Shown one piece after another: positions 43,005-51,364 of a stretch of 64,000 nt of DNA (positions within the stretch are counted from its first letter, which is position 1; each line of letters starts with the position of its first letter). Below the pieces are notes generated by a model. The model had not been told where the DNA came from. It made no database searches and was given only the letters and a program-made list of their open reading frames with translations. The DNA comes from Bordetella ansorpii (GTDB lineage: Bacteria > Pseudomonadota > Gammaproteobacteria > Burkholderiales > Burkholderiaceae_B). Both the position numbers and the translations under genes were made by a program. The stretch spans positions 959,141-1,023,140 of the forward strand of contig NZ_FKBS01000014.1 in the NCBI RefSeq assembly GCF_900078315.1, written 5' to 3'.

Positions 43005-43395
43005 CCAGGGTGTGATTTGGATGTGCGGTCTTCACGTTAAGACTTCGTACAGCCTTGCCAAGGCTCCGCGCCCTAGTCAGAAATTTGCAGGCCGCTCGTC
43101 GGTGATCTTGTGTCAAGGCAACACCAGCATGTGACGTCGCACGGTACGGGTAAGCTAAGTTGGGCAAGGCGTGTGACAGTGTGACGCTTGTGACGGTCTC
43201 TGCATCTTCTGTGGCGCAGATACGGACCTGTACCGCTTTGTCCTGCTAGGCATGGCCAGGAAAAGCCAAGGATTGTTTGATGTACTTTTCATGTCACAAA
43301 CGACACATTGTCACAATCCTTGGCTGGTCGAGGCTTTCTGAGCTTGACCAGCGTCACCCTTCAGTCACGGCCGTCACGACAGCAGGGCCGCTCGC
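43005..43395. other. noncoding region with TGTGAC repeats and long inverted repeat
   Basis: No gene is visible. TGTGAC occurs at 43130, 43172, 43180 and 43189, and its complement GTCACA at 43293 and 43310; further GTCAC words follow to 43375. A perfect 13-bp inverted repeat (AGCCAAGGATTGT at 43264-43276, ACAATCCTTGGCT at 43313-43325) encloses the two complementary motifs. The region lies just past the 3' end of the DUF927 gene. Iteron-like repeats next to a primase/helicase-type gene suggest a replication origin of the excised element; a transcription terminator is a simpler alternative for the inverted repeat. Confidence 0.5.
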
Positions 43396-45630
43396 TTACC
43401 CATTGTCAGAATGCCCCACGATTCGGCCGCTGATTTGGTAGTACCTGGCCGACGGGCCATGAACGCCAGGAATGCGAGTCGTGTCGCCTGAGTCTCGCAA
43501 GAGCAAGCCTTTCTCACGCAACACCCTCTTGACCAATGATGGATTCAGGCCATTGCATATCCTGTCCTTGAAGGCGGTGGGAAAGACGTAATACACGCCG
43601 TTCCTATCATCTCCGCTCTGGCTGAAGTATCCAGCACGGTGCTGTACTGGTCTGGTGTCTAGGCCACCCACAGATGAGCCAATACCGTCAATCTCAAGGC
43701 GGTGAAAAGCTGATGCTCCATGCTCCTCAAAGAACGCTTGGACCTGACGCAGTGCTTGAGTCTCCTCCGAAGGGCCGGTGCCGCCACGATGACGAATCCA
43801 GTCTGCTAGGCAGCGCTGCATCGCTGCTTTGACGTCCTCTACCGACCAGCCGCCTATGCCTGCTTGGGCCGCCAGCTCGCCAGCCAGGGCCAGAAGCGCA
43901 AACCGGCCTGCCACCCGGTTCACTTGACCATCGGCACCAGCGGGCAGCAGCGAAGCTTCATGAGCAGCAAGTCGGGTCTTGCAGAATTCACGAAACCCCG
44001 TCTCTCCTAGTCGGTGCTTCTCTTTGGTGAGGTAGCTGAGCCATGCGTCGTTTGCAACGCCATAGTTTTCGCTGGTTGCTCTGCGCAGCCCATCGGCCAT
44101 AGCCTTGCTACTGTGAAAGCCATGCAGGTTCTCAAATACGCCTAGCCCAGCCTCTGCATCGGCGGGGATGCTAACTAAGCGGATCTCCATGCCTGCACGG
44201 GCTTTGGTGCCGCCACTCTCGATAGTTTGCTGCAAGGAAATTTCCCCCGTGGAGAGGAACAACAGCGTCCATTGATGCAGGCGAGCTTGTTGGGCGGACC
44301 GAGTCATGCGGCCCTTTCCCTGCCCGTTGGCGAGCATGTAGACGATTTCGCCCACCTCTTCAGCTTTGACCTGCCCGATTTCGTCCAGGAACAGAGTGCT
44401 GTCGTTCAGGCTGGCAGCGACCGTTTCCAAAGCATTGGATGTGGATCTCCAAGTGCGAATAACCGACTGCGGGGCTCCAAAGACCGAGCCCGCTGCGGCG
44501 AGAAGGGTTGTCTTGCCGGAACTGCTAACGCCGTAGAAATGAACGCCTCCGCTCTCCAGGCCGGTCGCTTGGACGAGGGGGGAAGCCAGAGCAGTGAGCA
44601 GCGCCGCCATCAGGCGAGAGTTGCCGATGGCAAGCCGTCCGATAGTGGCGTTCCATCCGCCCAGAGTCCCCTGCCGAGCATGACCAGAGAAAGTCGGTGC
44701 GTCGGGATGCAACGCGATTTCTTCCGCAGCGTGGCCGTACACACGGTCTGCAAGCACATAGCGATAGTCAGTCCAACCCACATGGTGGGTAAGGCTGTGC
44801 GTCTTGGCGTGCTGAGCCGTGCCCAAGTAGCCCATCACGTCTTGCAGGTTGAGAACAATGACCCCACGGTCCATGAGCAAGGCCCGGATTTCGGCCATGT
44901 CACCCAACTTTGCGCGGGGTACGATGACCGTTTGCATTGCGCCGTCGCTAGCCTTCAACTGGAGTTCAAGCGACCAGCCCTGTCCTTGGTCATCGCGGAG
45001 CTGACGCATGATCTCGATGCGAGAACAAATGGGCCGCCAAGTGTCCGATTTCGCTTCCTGTTTTAGGACGTGATCGGCGGTCAACCGATAGGCATGCCCA
45101 TGCTGCCAGCTTACGCCGGGATTGGCTTCTGCCACGTTCTCTTGAGTGCTTTCCTGCCGCTCGGGCTGGGTGTCGAATCCTGACGGAGATGCCACGCTAG
45201 AAGGCGTCGCCTCCTGCGCTGCGCTCAGATGGACCTTGGGGTTTCCATAACTGAGGTCCTGGGACGCGGCAGGCTTCTTTGTCCTGGGCGTGATGATTCT
45301 GGGTTGCGTGCTGCTGGGCGTCAACACGGTTGCCGGGGGCGGAATTTCGCACGGTTTTGCGTAAGCCTTGCCAACATCAGGTTGCGCCTCCTGATGGAAC
45401 GGCACGGCAACCCGAGGCTGACTCGGCTGGCGGGCAGCGTCAGTCAAGAGAGACCTGATGACCTGCGTCGGGTCTTTGTCTGCTCCACGAGCAAGGTCAA
45501 CGATGTACCCCAGTCCTCGCTCGTCGAGGTAGGAGTAGGGGATCTGGCCTGTGCGGTCCATCTGCTGCAAGGCAGCGGCGGCAGCGGAAACTTCGGAGGG
45601 GGAATTTTTAAAAGGTTGGAAGGTATTCAT
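43396..45630 (-). CDS. DUF927-domain primase/helicase-like ATPase
   Basis: The 744-residue protein has a low-complexity, Pro/Ser/Thr-rich region at about residues 65-170 and a DUF927 domain at about 190-590. Walker A is GVSSSGKTT (367-375) and Walker B LFLDEIG (about 411-417); GWNATIGRLAIGNSRLMAAL and a sensor-like LFLSTGE are family-typical. The C-terminal part (SVEDVKAAMQRCLADWIRHR, then RVLREKGLLLRDSGDTTRIP) is a winged-helix-like end found after such ATPases. DUF927 proteins are common in phages, satellites and islands, often beside a TOPRIM/primase domain, and are presumed to act in replication of the element. No TOPRIM motif is seen here. Confidence 0.85.
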   Translation of the reverse strand: MNTFQPFKNSPSEVSAAAAALQQMDRTGQIPYSYLDERGLGYIVDLARGADKDPTQVIRSLLTDAARQPSQPRVAVPFHQEAQPDVGKAYAKPCEIPPPATVLTPSSTQPRIITPRTKKPAASQDLSYGNPKVHLSAAQEATPSSVASPSGFDTQPERQESTQENVAEANPGVSWQHGHAYRLTADHVLKQEAKSDTWRPICSRIEIMRQLRDDQGQGWSLELQLKASDGAMQTVIVPRAKLGDMAEIRALLMDRGVIVLNLQDVMGYLGTAQHAKTHSLTHHVGWTDYRYVLADRVYGHAAEEIALHPDAPTFSGHARQGTLGGWNATIGRLAIGNSRLMAALLTALASPLVQATGLESGGVHFYGVSSSGKTTLLAAAGSVFGAPQSVIRTWRSTSNALETVAASLNDSTLFLDEIGQVKAEEVGEIVYMLANGQGKGRMTRSAQQARLHQWTLLFLSTGEISLQQTIESGGTKARAGMEIRLVSIPADAEAGLGVFENLHGFHSSKAMADGLRRATSENYGVANDAWLSYLTKEKHRLGETGFREFCKTRLAAHEASLLPAGADGQVNRVAGRFALLALAGELAAQAGIGGWSVEDVKAAMQRCLADWIRHRGGTGPSEETQALRQVQAFFEEHGASAFHRLEIDGIGSSVGGLDTRPVQHRAGYFSQSGDDRNGVYYVFPTAFKDRICNGLNPSLVKRVLREKGLLLRDSGDTTRIPGVHGPSARYYQISGRIVGHSDNG

Positions 45631-46142
45631 GCTGAATAAAATTTATTTGCATGAACGAGGCCGGACCAACTGGTATAGGCGATAGTCGGCCTCAATTCAT
45701 GCGTGAATTGATAAAGCCGTCCACCGCCCGGATGGGACGCCGCGTAGACACCAAGTTCGGTGCCTAGGTACAGGTCCAGGGGGACAGAATTGCAGGAAGG
45801 TCGCCTAAGCTCCCATCCTTGTTGTTGCCGTTAAGGCAGCATGTCTATTTTTAAGCCGGGGCGTATCACCCAGGCAGCCAACCGAAGGGTAATACCCTGC
45901 GTAGGCCTTCGCACCGTTCCATAGCTGCATGCGAATTCAGGCTTGGGAGTATGCGCCTGTTTTTTTCCTGTTGCAAGACCTTCCAATCAGCGCAGCAAGG
46001 CTAAAGCTTGGCAACCAAGCCAAAGCGGTTCGGCTGCCATCTGCGGAACGCAGTGTGTGCCTTGATCCTCAGCATCGGCATGCTTTAGGCATGAGCTAAG
46101 TCGTTCCTGTCGGCATCCGTGCGTCCCGCCATGTTCGAGTGC
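45631..46142. other. noncoding region between DUF927 gene and integrase
   Basis: No convincing gene: the longest plausible frame is 41 codons on the minus strand from 45930, without ribosome site. The part next to the DUF927 start is AT-rich and palindromic. TTCATGC and GCATGAA flank the start codon (about 45627-45655), and CAATTCA-TGCG-TGAATTG sits at 45693-45710, so TTCATGC recurs and may be a regulator site. A GCTTGG-CAA-CCAAGC hairpin lies near 46007-46021. Confidence 0.5.
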
Positions 46143-47126
46143 CTAATCCAGCTTCCTAGCCAGGAGTTCGGCGCTCGGGTGGTAGTACCGCTTCAACATA
46201 TGCACGGTTCTATGCCCCGTCACAGCCGCCAACTCGATGACATTGGGCAGCTTTTCCGCCAGCTTGGTCGTAGCCATGTGTCGTAAGTCGTGGAAGTGGA
46301 AGTCCTGAAGCCCAGCCCGTTGTTTAGCGCGTCGGAACGACTGATCCAGTGCCATCACCGTCATGGGGAAGACTTGGCGGGACTCGCATCGAGGCAACTG
46401 CTTGAGGATGTCCACCGCACGGCTCGACAGGGGAACGACTCTCGCCGTTCCGTTTTTTGTCATGGGCAGGTAGGCGGTGCGCTTGTCCAGGTCCACATTG
46501 CTCCAGGTCAAACCTAGCAATTCGCTCTTGCGCATCGCTGTCTCAAGCGCAAGCTCGACAATCGGGCTGAGCCATGAACCACGTTTACCCATGGGCACCA
46601 GCGCTGCCCTTAGCGCCTCCATCTCTGACGGCTTGAGCAGGCGGTTGCGACCGTGCGGTGTGCGGGGCTTGCGGACCAGTTCACATGGATTGGATATCTG
46701 CACTCTCCATTCACGCCGAGCATGATTGATGACGCTGGATATGAGTGCGATGTCTCGCACGAAGGTGCCGGGGCCAACGTCATTGAGTCGCCGGTCACGG
46801 TACTCTGCGATGGCTTCCGGGCTCAGGTTGTCCATGCTGTAGCCCGCAAGACGATCTCGCTGTAGAGCCCGGATCTTGAACGTCTCTTCGACGCGGCCTC
46901 GCTTGAGCGGCGTGACGGTTTTTAGATAGCGTTCAAGGACCTCTTTGAACAAGAGGTGGTTGCCTTCACGAGAAGGCAGGTGCGTTCCTCGGTCTAGGTT
47001 GGACTCGATGGACCTGGACCAATGCACTGCGGCTGCCTTGGTGTCAAAGGTCTGAACCTCTGCGGGGTAGCCTTTCCTGGTGACTCGGGCTTGCCAGCGC
47101 CCATTGCGTTGTCTGATAGATGCCAT
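46143..47126 (-). CDS. int: tyrosine recombinase (integrase) of the moaC island
   Basis: The 327-residue protein has an N-terminal arm-binding-type start (MASIRQRNGRWQARVTRKGY), a core-binding domain at about residues 55-150 and a catalytic domain with all residues in place: Arg199 in ETAMRKSELLGLTW, Lys near 224, His279 and Arg282 in FHDLRHMATT, His305 in TGHRTVHML and Tyr314/315 in KRYYHPSAE. GGAAGG before the ATG at 47126 favours that start over 47138. It sits 148 bp from the right moaC repeat and points away from it, the usual layout for an integrase next to attR. It should recombine the moaC attachment sites. Confidence 0.95.
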   Translation of the reverse strand: MASIRQRNGRWQARVTRKGYPAEVQTFDTKAAAVHWSRSIESNLDRGTHLPSREGNHLLFKEVLERYLKTVTPLKRGRVEETFKIRALQRDRLAGYSMDNLSPEAIAEYRDRRLNDVGPGTFVRDIALISSVINHARREWRVQISNPCELVRKPRTPHGRNRLLKPSEMEALRAALVPMGKRGSWLSPIVELALETAMRKSELLGLTWSNVDLDKRTAYLPMTKNGTARVVPLSSRAVDILKQLPRCESRQVFPMTVMALDQSFRRAKQRAGLQDFHFHDLRHMATTKLAEKLPNVIELAAVTGHRTVHMLKRYYHPSAELLARKLD

Positions 47127-47138
47127 ATCGCCTTCCAT

Positions 47139-47156
47139 TTGGACAGGCGTTGGACA
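47139..47156 (+). repeat. paired TTGGACA motifs near attR
   Basis: TTGGACA at 47139-47145 and 47150-47156 repeats with an 11-bp period, as at 40953-40970. This pair lies directly upstream of the integrase start, so it could combine arm-site and autoregulation roles. Confidence 0.45.
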
Positions 47157-47257
47157 GACCGAGATTTCTGCTTGCTGGAACTAAGCGGAGGGAAGGGCAG
47201 AAGCTAGTCTGCCTTCAGCGATGCTGGGCGATCTGGCTGGTGCTAACTCTTGCTATT

Positions 47258-47755
47258 TCAAGAGCTTGCGTCAGCGTTGCGCCATTCACCGCTTTTTCCT
47301 CCGGCCTTGTATTCCAGGCGTATCTGTTCGATGACGATGCCCTTGTCGGCGGCCTTGCACATGTCGTAGATGGTGAGCGCGGCCACGCTGCACGCGGTCA
47401 TGGCTTCCATCTCGACGCCGGTCTTGTACTGCGTGCGGCAGGTGGCGCGGACTTCGACGGTATGGGCGTCGTCCAGCAGGCCGAAGTCGATGCCGACGAA
47501 GGCCAGGGGCAGGCTGTGGCACAGCGGGATCAGTTCGGCGCAGCGCTTGGCGGCCAGGACGGCGGCCACGCGGGCGGTGTTGAGCACTTCGCCCTTGCCC
47601 TGGCCGGGAGCGGTCAACAGGCCGTAGGCGTGGGCATTCATGCGCACGCGGCCGTATGCGATCGCCACGCGATCGGTATCGGACTTGGCGCCGACATCGA
47701 CCATGCGGACCTGGCCGGAATCATCCAGGTGGCTGAGCGTGGGAGGGGACGACAT
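47258..47755 (-). CDS. moaC: cyclic pyranopterin monophosphate synthase MoaC, 3' end supplied by the island
   Basis: The 165-residue enzyme works after MoaA to make cyclic pyranopterin monophosphate. [60 protein letters not shown] and [20 protein letters not shown] include the active-site His and Asp-Lys residues. All catalytic positions are present, so the protein should work. The last residues ADASS differ from the chromosomal ending (RNG) in the left fragment: the island replaced the 3' end. It is now 6.5 kb from moaD, its former operon partner. The ribosome site is weak. Confidence 0.95.
   Translation of the reverse strand: MSSPPTLSHLDDSGQVRMVDVGAKSDTDRVAIAYGRVRMNAHAYGLLTAPGQGKGEVLNTARVAAVLAAKRCAELIPLCHSLPLAFVGIDFGLLDDAHTVEVRATCRTQYKTGVEMEAMTACSVAALTIYDMCKAADKGIVIEQIRLEYKAGGKSGEWRNADASS
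47275..47426. repeat. 152-bp direct repeat, right attachment site (attR)
   Basis: This is the second perfect copy of the moaC segment at 40737-40888. It lies inside intact moaC, 148 bp beyond the integrase start. Identity over 152 bp includes synonymous positions, which suggests recent arrival from a close relative or repeated exchange at this site. Confidence 0.92.
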
Positions 47756-47887
47756 AGGGGTATTCTGATCGGGCAGGGGTGGGTGGGTTGGACGGTTTCG
47801 CCATGCAAGCCGTCCTCTCGCGTCTATGATAGACGAGCCGGGGACAGGGCGCGATAATCGCTGCAGTCCATGTAGGGAGATCGCGCA

Positions 47888-50800
47888 ATGCCGCTGCGGG
47901 TGCCGGGTGCCGGGTTTGGCCGTCGTATCGCGAAAGTCCTCCTGATCCTTGCGCTGGCCGTGCTGGCCTTGTCGGGCGTGTCGGCATGGCTGGTGCCCTA
48001 CCTGGTGCGCAGCGCGCTGACGGATGACGTGTCCGCCATGCTGGGCCGCCAGATCTCGGTCGGCCAGGTCGGGTTCAACCCCTTCACACTGACGCTGCGC
48101 GCGCACGAGCTGTCCATTGCGCAGCCCGGCGCCGCGCCCTTGCTGGAAGTGGTCGAACTGGACGTCAGCGCCTCGTGGGCCTCGCTGGTGCGCGCAGCGC
48201 CCGTGGTCGATCGGGTACGCGTCAGCCAGCCCAAGCTGACCCTGGTGCGCGAAGACGTGGCGCGCTTCAATTTCTCCGACATTCTGCAGCGCCTGGCCGA
48301 ACAGGCCGCGGCCCGCCCGGCCAGCCCGCCCGACGCCAGCCTGCCGCGCTTCTCGTTGAACAACATGGTGCTGGAAGGCGGCGCGATCAGCCTGGACGAC
48401 CGGGTGACGGGCCGCCGGCAGGTCGTCGACGATCTGCAGATCGGCCTGCCCTTCATCTCCACCTTCCGCCACGCCACCGAGATCGACGTGCTGCCTCGCG
48501 TGCATCTGCGCGTCAATGGCAGCGTCTTCGAACTGGGCGGCACGGCGCGGCCCTTCGACAAGACGCCGTCCTACAGCCTGAACCTGAAGTTCGACGGACT
48601 CGACCTGGAAAAATGGGCGGACGTGTGGCCCGTGAAACTGCCGGTCAAGCTGGAGAAAGGGCTGCTGGATTCGAATCTGCAAGTGCTGTTCGAACAGCCC
48701 GCCGATACGGCGCCGCGCATCCGGGTGCAGGGCGAGGCGGGCCTGCGCGGCCTGGACCTGCGCGAAGCGGGCGGCGCGCCGCTGCTGGCCTGGGAGTCGC
48801 TGCGGGTGCAGGGCATCGTCGCCGAGCCGCTGGCGCGCACGCTGGACGTGCAACTGGTGCAGTTGGCGCGTCTCCAGGCGCAGGTGCACCGCGACGCGAA
48901 GCAGCAGTTGAACTGGCTGAGGGTGGTGGATGCGTTGGCGAATGTGGGGGCGCCCTCATCCGGCGCGGCTGCTCCGCGCCCCCCGGCCGCTGCCCTGGCC
49001 GCGGCCGGCGCGCCGCAGGGCACTCCCGAGGCCGCCCAGGCCGTCGCGAAGTCCGATGCCGCTCCCGCCAAACCTGCCGAGCCCCCATCCTGGAAAATCC
49101 ATGTCGCCGGCATCGGCCTGACCGACGCCGCCGTCCAGGTGCGCGACGAGCCCGCCGGCCTGGACTACCCGCTGGGCGGCCTGTCCGTGGCGATCGAAGA
49201 CGTGGCCTTCCCGCAGGCCGCCAGCCAGCCCATCCGCGTCTGGGCATACATGGACAATCCCGCCGATGGCAGCCGCCTGCGCCTGACCACGCCGGTGACG
49301 CTGCAACCGCTGGCGCTGGATGCCGACCTGAAACTCGAACGGCTGTCGCTGGCTCCCTTTGCGGGCCTGGTGCGTGGCCAGTCCCCGGTGCAGTTGCTCG
49401 ATGGCCGCCTCAGCGCGCAGGCCCATCTGAAGCTGGCCGGCACGCAGGTCTCGGCGCAGAACCTGAAGGTGGACCTGGCCAACCTGTCGCTGCGCGACGA
49501 GGGCGTCACGCCCGCCATTCCGATCTCGTTGGGCAGCCTGGCGCTGACCGCCGATCATGTGGCGCTGGGCGCACAGCCCACCGCGTTCACGCTGAAGGCC
49601 GCCGGGCTGCAAGGCAACGCCAGCCTGGCCCTGCAGGGCACGCTGGTGCCGCAGCCCCTGTCCGTCAAGACGTCGGTCGACCTCGCCGGCCTGGACCTGA
49701 CGCCGTTCGCGCCCTACGTTGCCTCCAGCCTTAACGCCACGGTGCGCAGCGTCTCGGTGGGCGCGCGCGGCCAGGCCGAGTTCGCCGCGGCCAACGGCGC
49801 AACCCCCATGCGCGCCGCCTGGCGCGGCGCGCTGGACGTGAACGGCCTGAACCTGGAAGACCGCGTCAACCAGGCCGACTTCCTGAACTGGAAGCACCTG
49901 GGACTGTCCGGCATGGACCTGTCGCTGGCGGGCGAGCGCATCGGCGCGAACCTGGGCGACATCGTGCTGGAAGACTTCTACGGCAGCGTGCTGTTGAATG
50001 CCGAGGGCCGCCTTAACGTGCTGGACCTGGTGGCCGAGCCGGGCCGGGCCGCGGGTTCCATCACGCAGGACACGCAGACCCGTGCGCGCGAGTCCGCCGC
50101 CGCGCCTGCCGCGCGCCGGGCGCGGGCCATGCCCGACATCGCCATCGCCAGCGTGACGCTCAAGCGCGGCCGCATGACGTTCAACGACCGCTTCGTCAAG
50201 CCCAACTATTCGGCGGAACTGTCGCGCATCGAGGGCACGGTGTCGGGTGTCTCGTCCACCCGGCCCGCGCCGGCCCGCGTCAACGTGGGCGGCCGCGTGT
50301 ACGGCAGCGCGCCGTTCTCGGTCTCGGGCAGCGTGCAGCCGTTCGAGAAATTCCTGTCGCTCGACCTGAAGGCATCGGCCAAGGGCGTGGACCTGCCGCG
50401 CTTCACCACGTATTCGGCCAAGTACGTGGGCTATCCGATCAAGCGGGGCAAGCTGTCGCTGGACGTGCACTACCAGATCAAGAACCGCGCACTGCAGGCC
50501 AGCAACCGCCTGGTGCTGAACCAACTGACCTTCGGCGACAAGACGGACAGCCCCGACGCCATCCAGCTGCCGGTGCTGCTGGCCGTGGCGCTGCTCAAGG
50601 ACAGCCAGGGCAACATCGACCTGAACCTGCCGGTGTCGGGTTCGCTGGACGATCCGCAGTTCTCGGTGGGCGGGCTGGTGTGGCGCGTGGTGTCGAACCT
50701 GCTGGTCAAGGCCGTCACCTCGCCGTTCCAATTGTTGGCCTCGGCCTTCGGCGGCGCAGGCGAGGAACTGTCTTTCATCGCTTTCGAGCCGGGCAGCGCG

Positions 50801-51322
50801 GAACTGGCGGGCGATGCGCAACAACGCATCGAAACGCTGGCAAAAGCCTTGAACGACCGTCCCTCATTGAAACTGGACGTGACGGGCCGGGCCGATCCGG
50901 CCACCGACGAATCCGCGCTGCGCCACGCCTGGCTCGACGCGCAGATGCGCCAGGCCAAGCTGCGCGACACCGCTGGCCGAACCTCGAAGCCCGATGTGGC
51001 GAGCGTTCAGCTGTCGGCCGCGGATCGAACCAAGTACCTGGAAAAGGTCTACGATGCAACGGACCTGAAGGACAAGCCCCGGAACTTCATCGGCCTGTCC
51101 AAGTCCATCCCGGCGGCGCAGATGGAAACCATGCTGCTGGATGCCGCGCCCGTCGGGCCGCAGGCCCTGCGCGACCTGGCCGAGGCGCGTGCGCAGGCTG
51201 TCTACGAACCGTTGCAGGCGCAGGGGCCGGCCGACCGCATCTTCGTGGTCGAACCCAGGCTCGATGCCCAGGGCATCGAGGATGGCGGTCCCCCCACGCG
51301 CGTCGATTTCTCTTTGCAGTAA
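47888..51322 (+). CDS. DUF748 / AsmA-like envelope protein
   Basis: The 1144-residue protein has one N-terminal membrane span (about residues 14-36, KVLLILALAVLALSGVSAWL) and a long periplasmic body. VGFNPFTLTLRAHELSI near residue 60, DVSASWASLVRAAPVVDRVR and LSLDVHYQIKNRALQASNRL with DKTDSPDAIQLPVLLAVALL are DUF748 hallmarks. A segment near residue 960 (FEPGSAELAGDAQQRIETLA) resembles OmpA-type C-terminal domains. This AsmA-related superfamily is thought to bridge the periplasm and move lipids. It starts 132 bp from the divergent moaC. A low-complexity Ala/Pro stretch lies near residues 355-395. Confidence 0.88.
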   Translation: MPLRVPGAGFGRRIAKVLLILALAVLALSGVSAWLVPYLVRSALTDDVSAMLGRQISVGQVGFNPFTLTLRAHELSIAQPGAAPLLEVVELDVSASWASLVRAAPVVDRVRVSQPKLTLVREDVARFNFSDILQRLAEQAAARPASPPDASLPRFSLNNMVLEGGAISLDDRVTGRRQVVDDLQIGLPFISTFRHATEIDVLPRVHLRVNGSVFELGGTARPFDKTPSYSLNLKFDGLDLEKWADVWPVKLPVKLEKGLLDSNLQVLFEQPADTAPRIRVQGEAGLRGLDLREAGGAPLLAWESLRVQGIVAEPLARTLDVQLVQLARLQAQVHRDAKQQLNWLRVVDALANVGAPSSGAAAPRPPAAALAAAGAPQGTPEAAQAVAKSDAAPAKPAEPPSWKIHVAGIGLTDAAVQVRDEPAGLDYPLGGLSVAIEDVAFPQAASQPIRVWAYMDNPADGSRLRLTTPVTLQPLALDADLKLERLSLAPFAGLVRGQSPVQLLDGRLSAQAHLKLAGTQVSAQNLKVDLANLSLRDEGVTPAIPISLGSLALTADHVALGAQPTAFTLKAAGLQGNASLALQGTLVPQPLSVKTSVDLAGLDLTPFAPYVASSLNATVRSVSVGARGQAEFAAANGATPMRAAWRGALDVNGLNLEDRVNQADFLNWKHLGLSGMDLSLAGERIGANLGDIVLEDFYGSVLLNAEGRLNVLDLVAEPGRAAGSITQDTQTRARESAAAPAARRARAMPDIAIASVTLKRGRMTFNDRFVKPNYSAELSRIEGTVSGVSSTRPAPARVNVGGRVYGSAPFSVSGSVQPFEKFLSLDLKASAKGVDLPRFTTYSAKYVGYPIKRGKLSLDVHYQIKNRALQASNRLVLNQLTFGDKTDSPDAIQLPVLLAVALLKDSQGNIDLNLPVSGSLDDPQFSVGGLVWRVVSNLLVKAVTSPFQLLASAFGGAGEELSFIAFEPGSAELAGDAQQRIETLAKALNDRPSLKLDVTGRADPATDESALRHAWLDAQMRQAKLRDTAGRTSKPDVASVQLSAADRTKYLEKVYDATDLKDKPRNFIGLSKSIPAAQMETMLLDAAPVGPQALRDLAEARAQAVYEPLQAQGPADRIFVVEPRLDAQGIEDGGPPTRVDFSLQ

Positions 51323-51364
51323 TCCCTTGGGGCCTGTTCACACTAAAAGGAGGCTCGCACCACC

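Larger units (their letters stand above)
40737..47426. mobile_element. 6.5-kb integrative island inserted in moaC
   Basis: The element lies between two 152-bp copies of the moaC 3' region. Its genes are a 46-codon ORF, an HTH regulator, two AT-rich membrane proteins, a DUF927 ATPase and a tyrosine integrase. Codon use and base composition differ clearly from the flanks, most so around 42160-42900. No relaxase, type IV secretion, capsid, portal, tail or lysis gene is present, so it cannot be a full prophage or conjugative element. The set integrase + repressor + primase/helicase-like ATPase + small accessory genes resembles phage satellites, but mobilisable or decayed islands could look the same. 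Excision between the repeats would restore moaC-moaD. Confidence 0.9.

Noticed and set aside
43130..43375. CRISPR-like short repeats
   Set aside because: Repeat units are only 6 bp, irregularly spaced and on both strands; there are no spacers of constant length and no cas genes.
45807..45930. 41-codon ORF on the minus strand in the island gap
   Set aside because: There is no ribosome site and no recognisable protein feature; length is within chance.
46143..47426. tRNA gene as attachment site of the integrase
   Set aside because: No tRNA-like cloverleaf was found at either border; the 152-bp repeat is moaC coding sequence.
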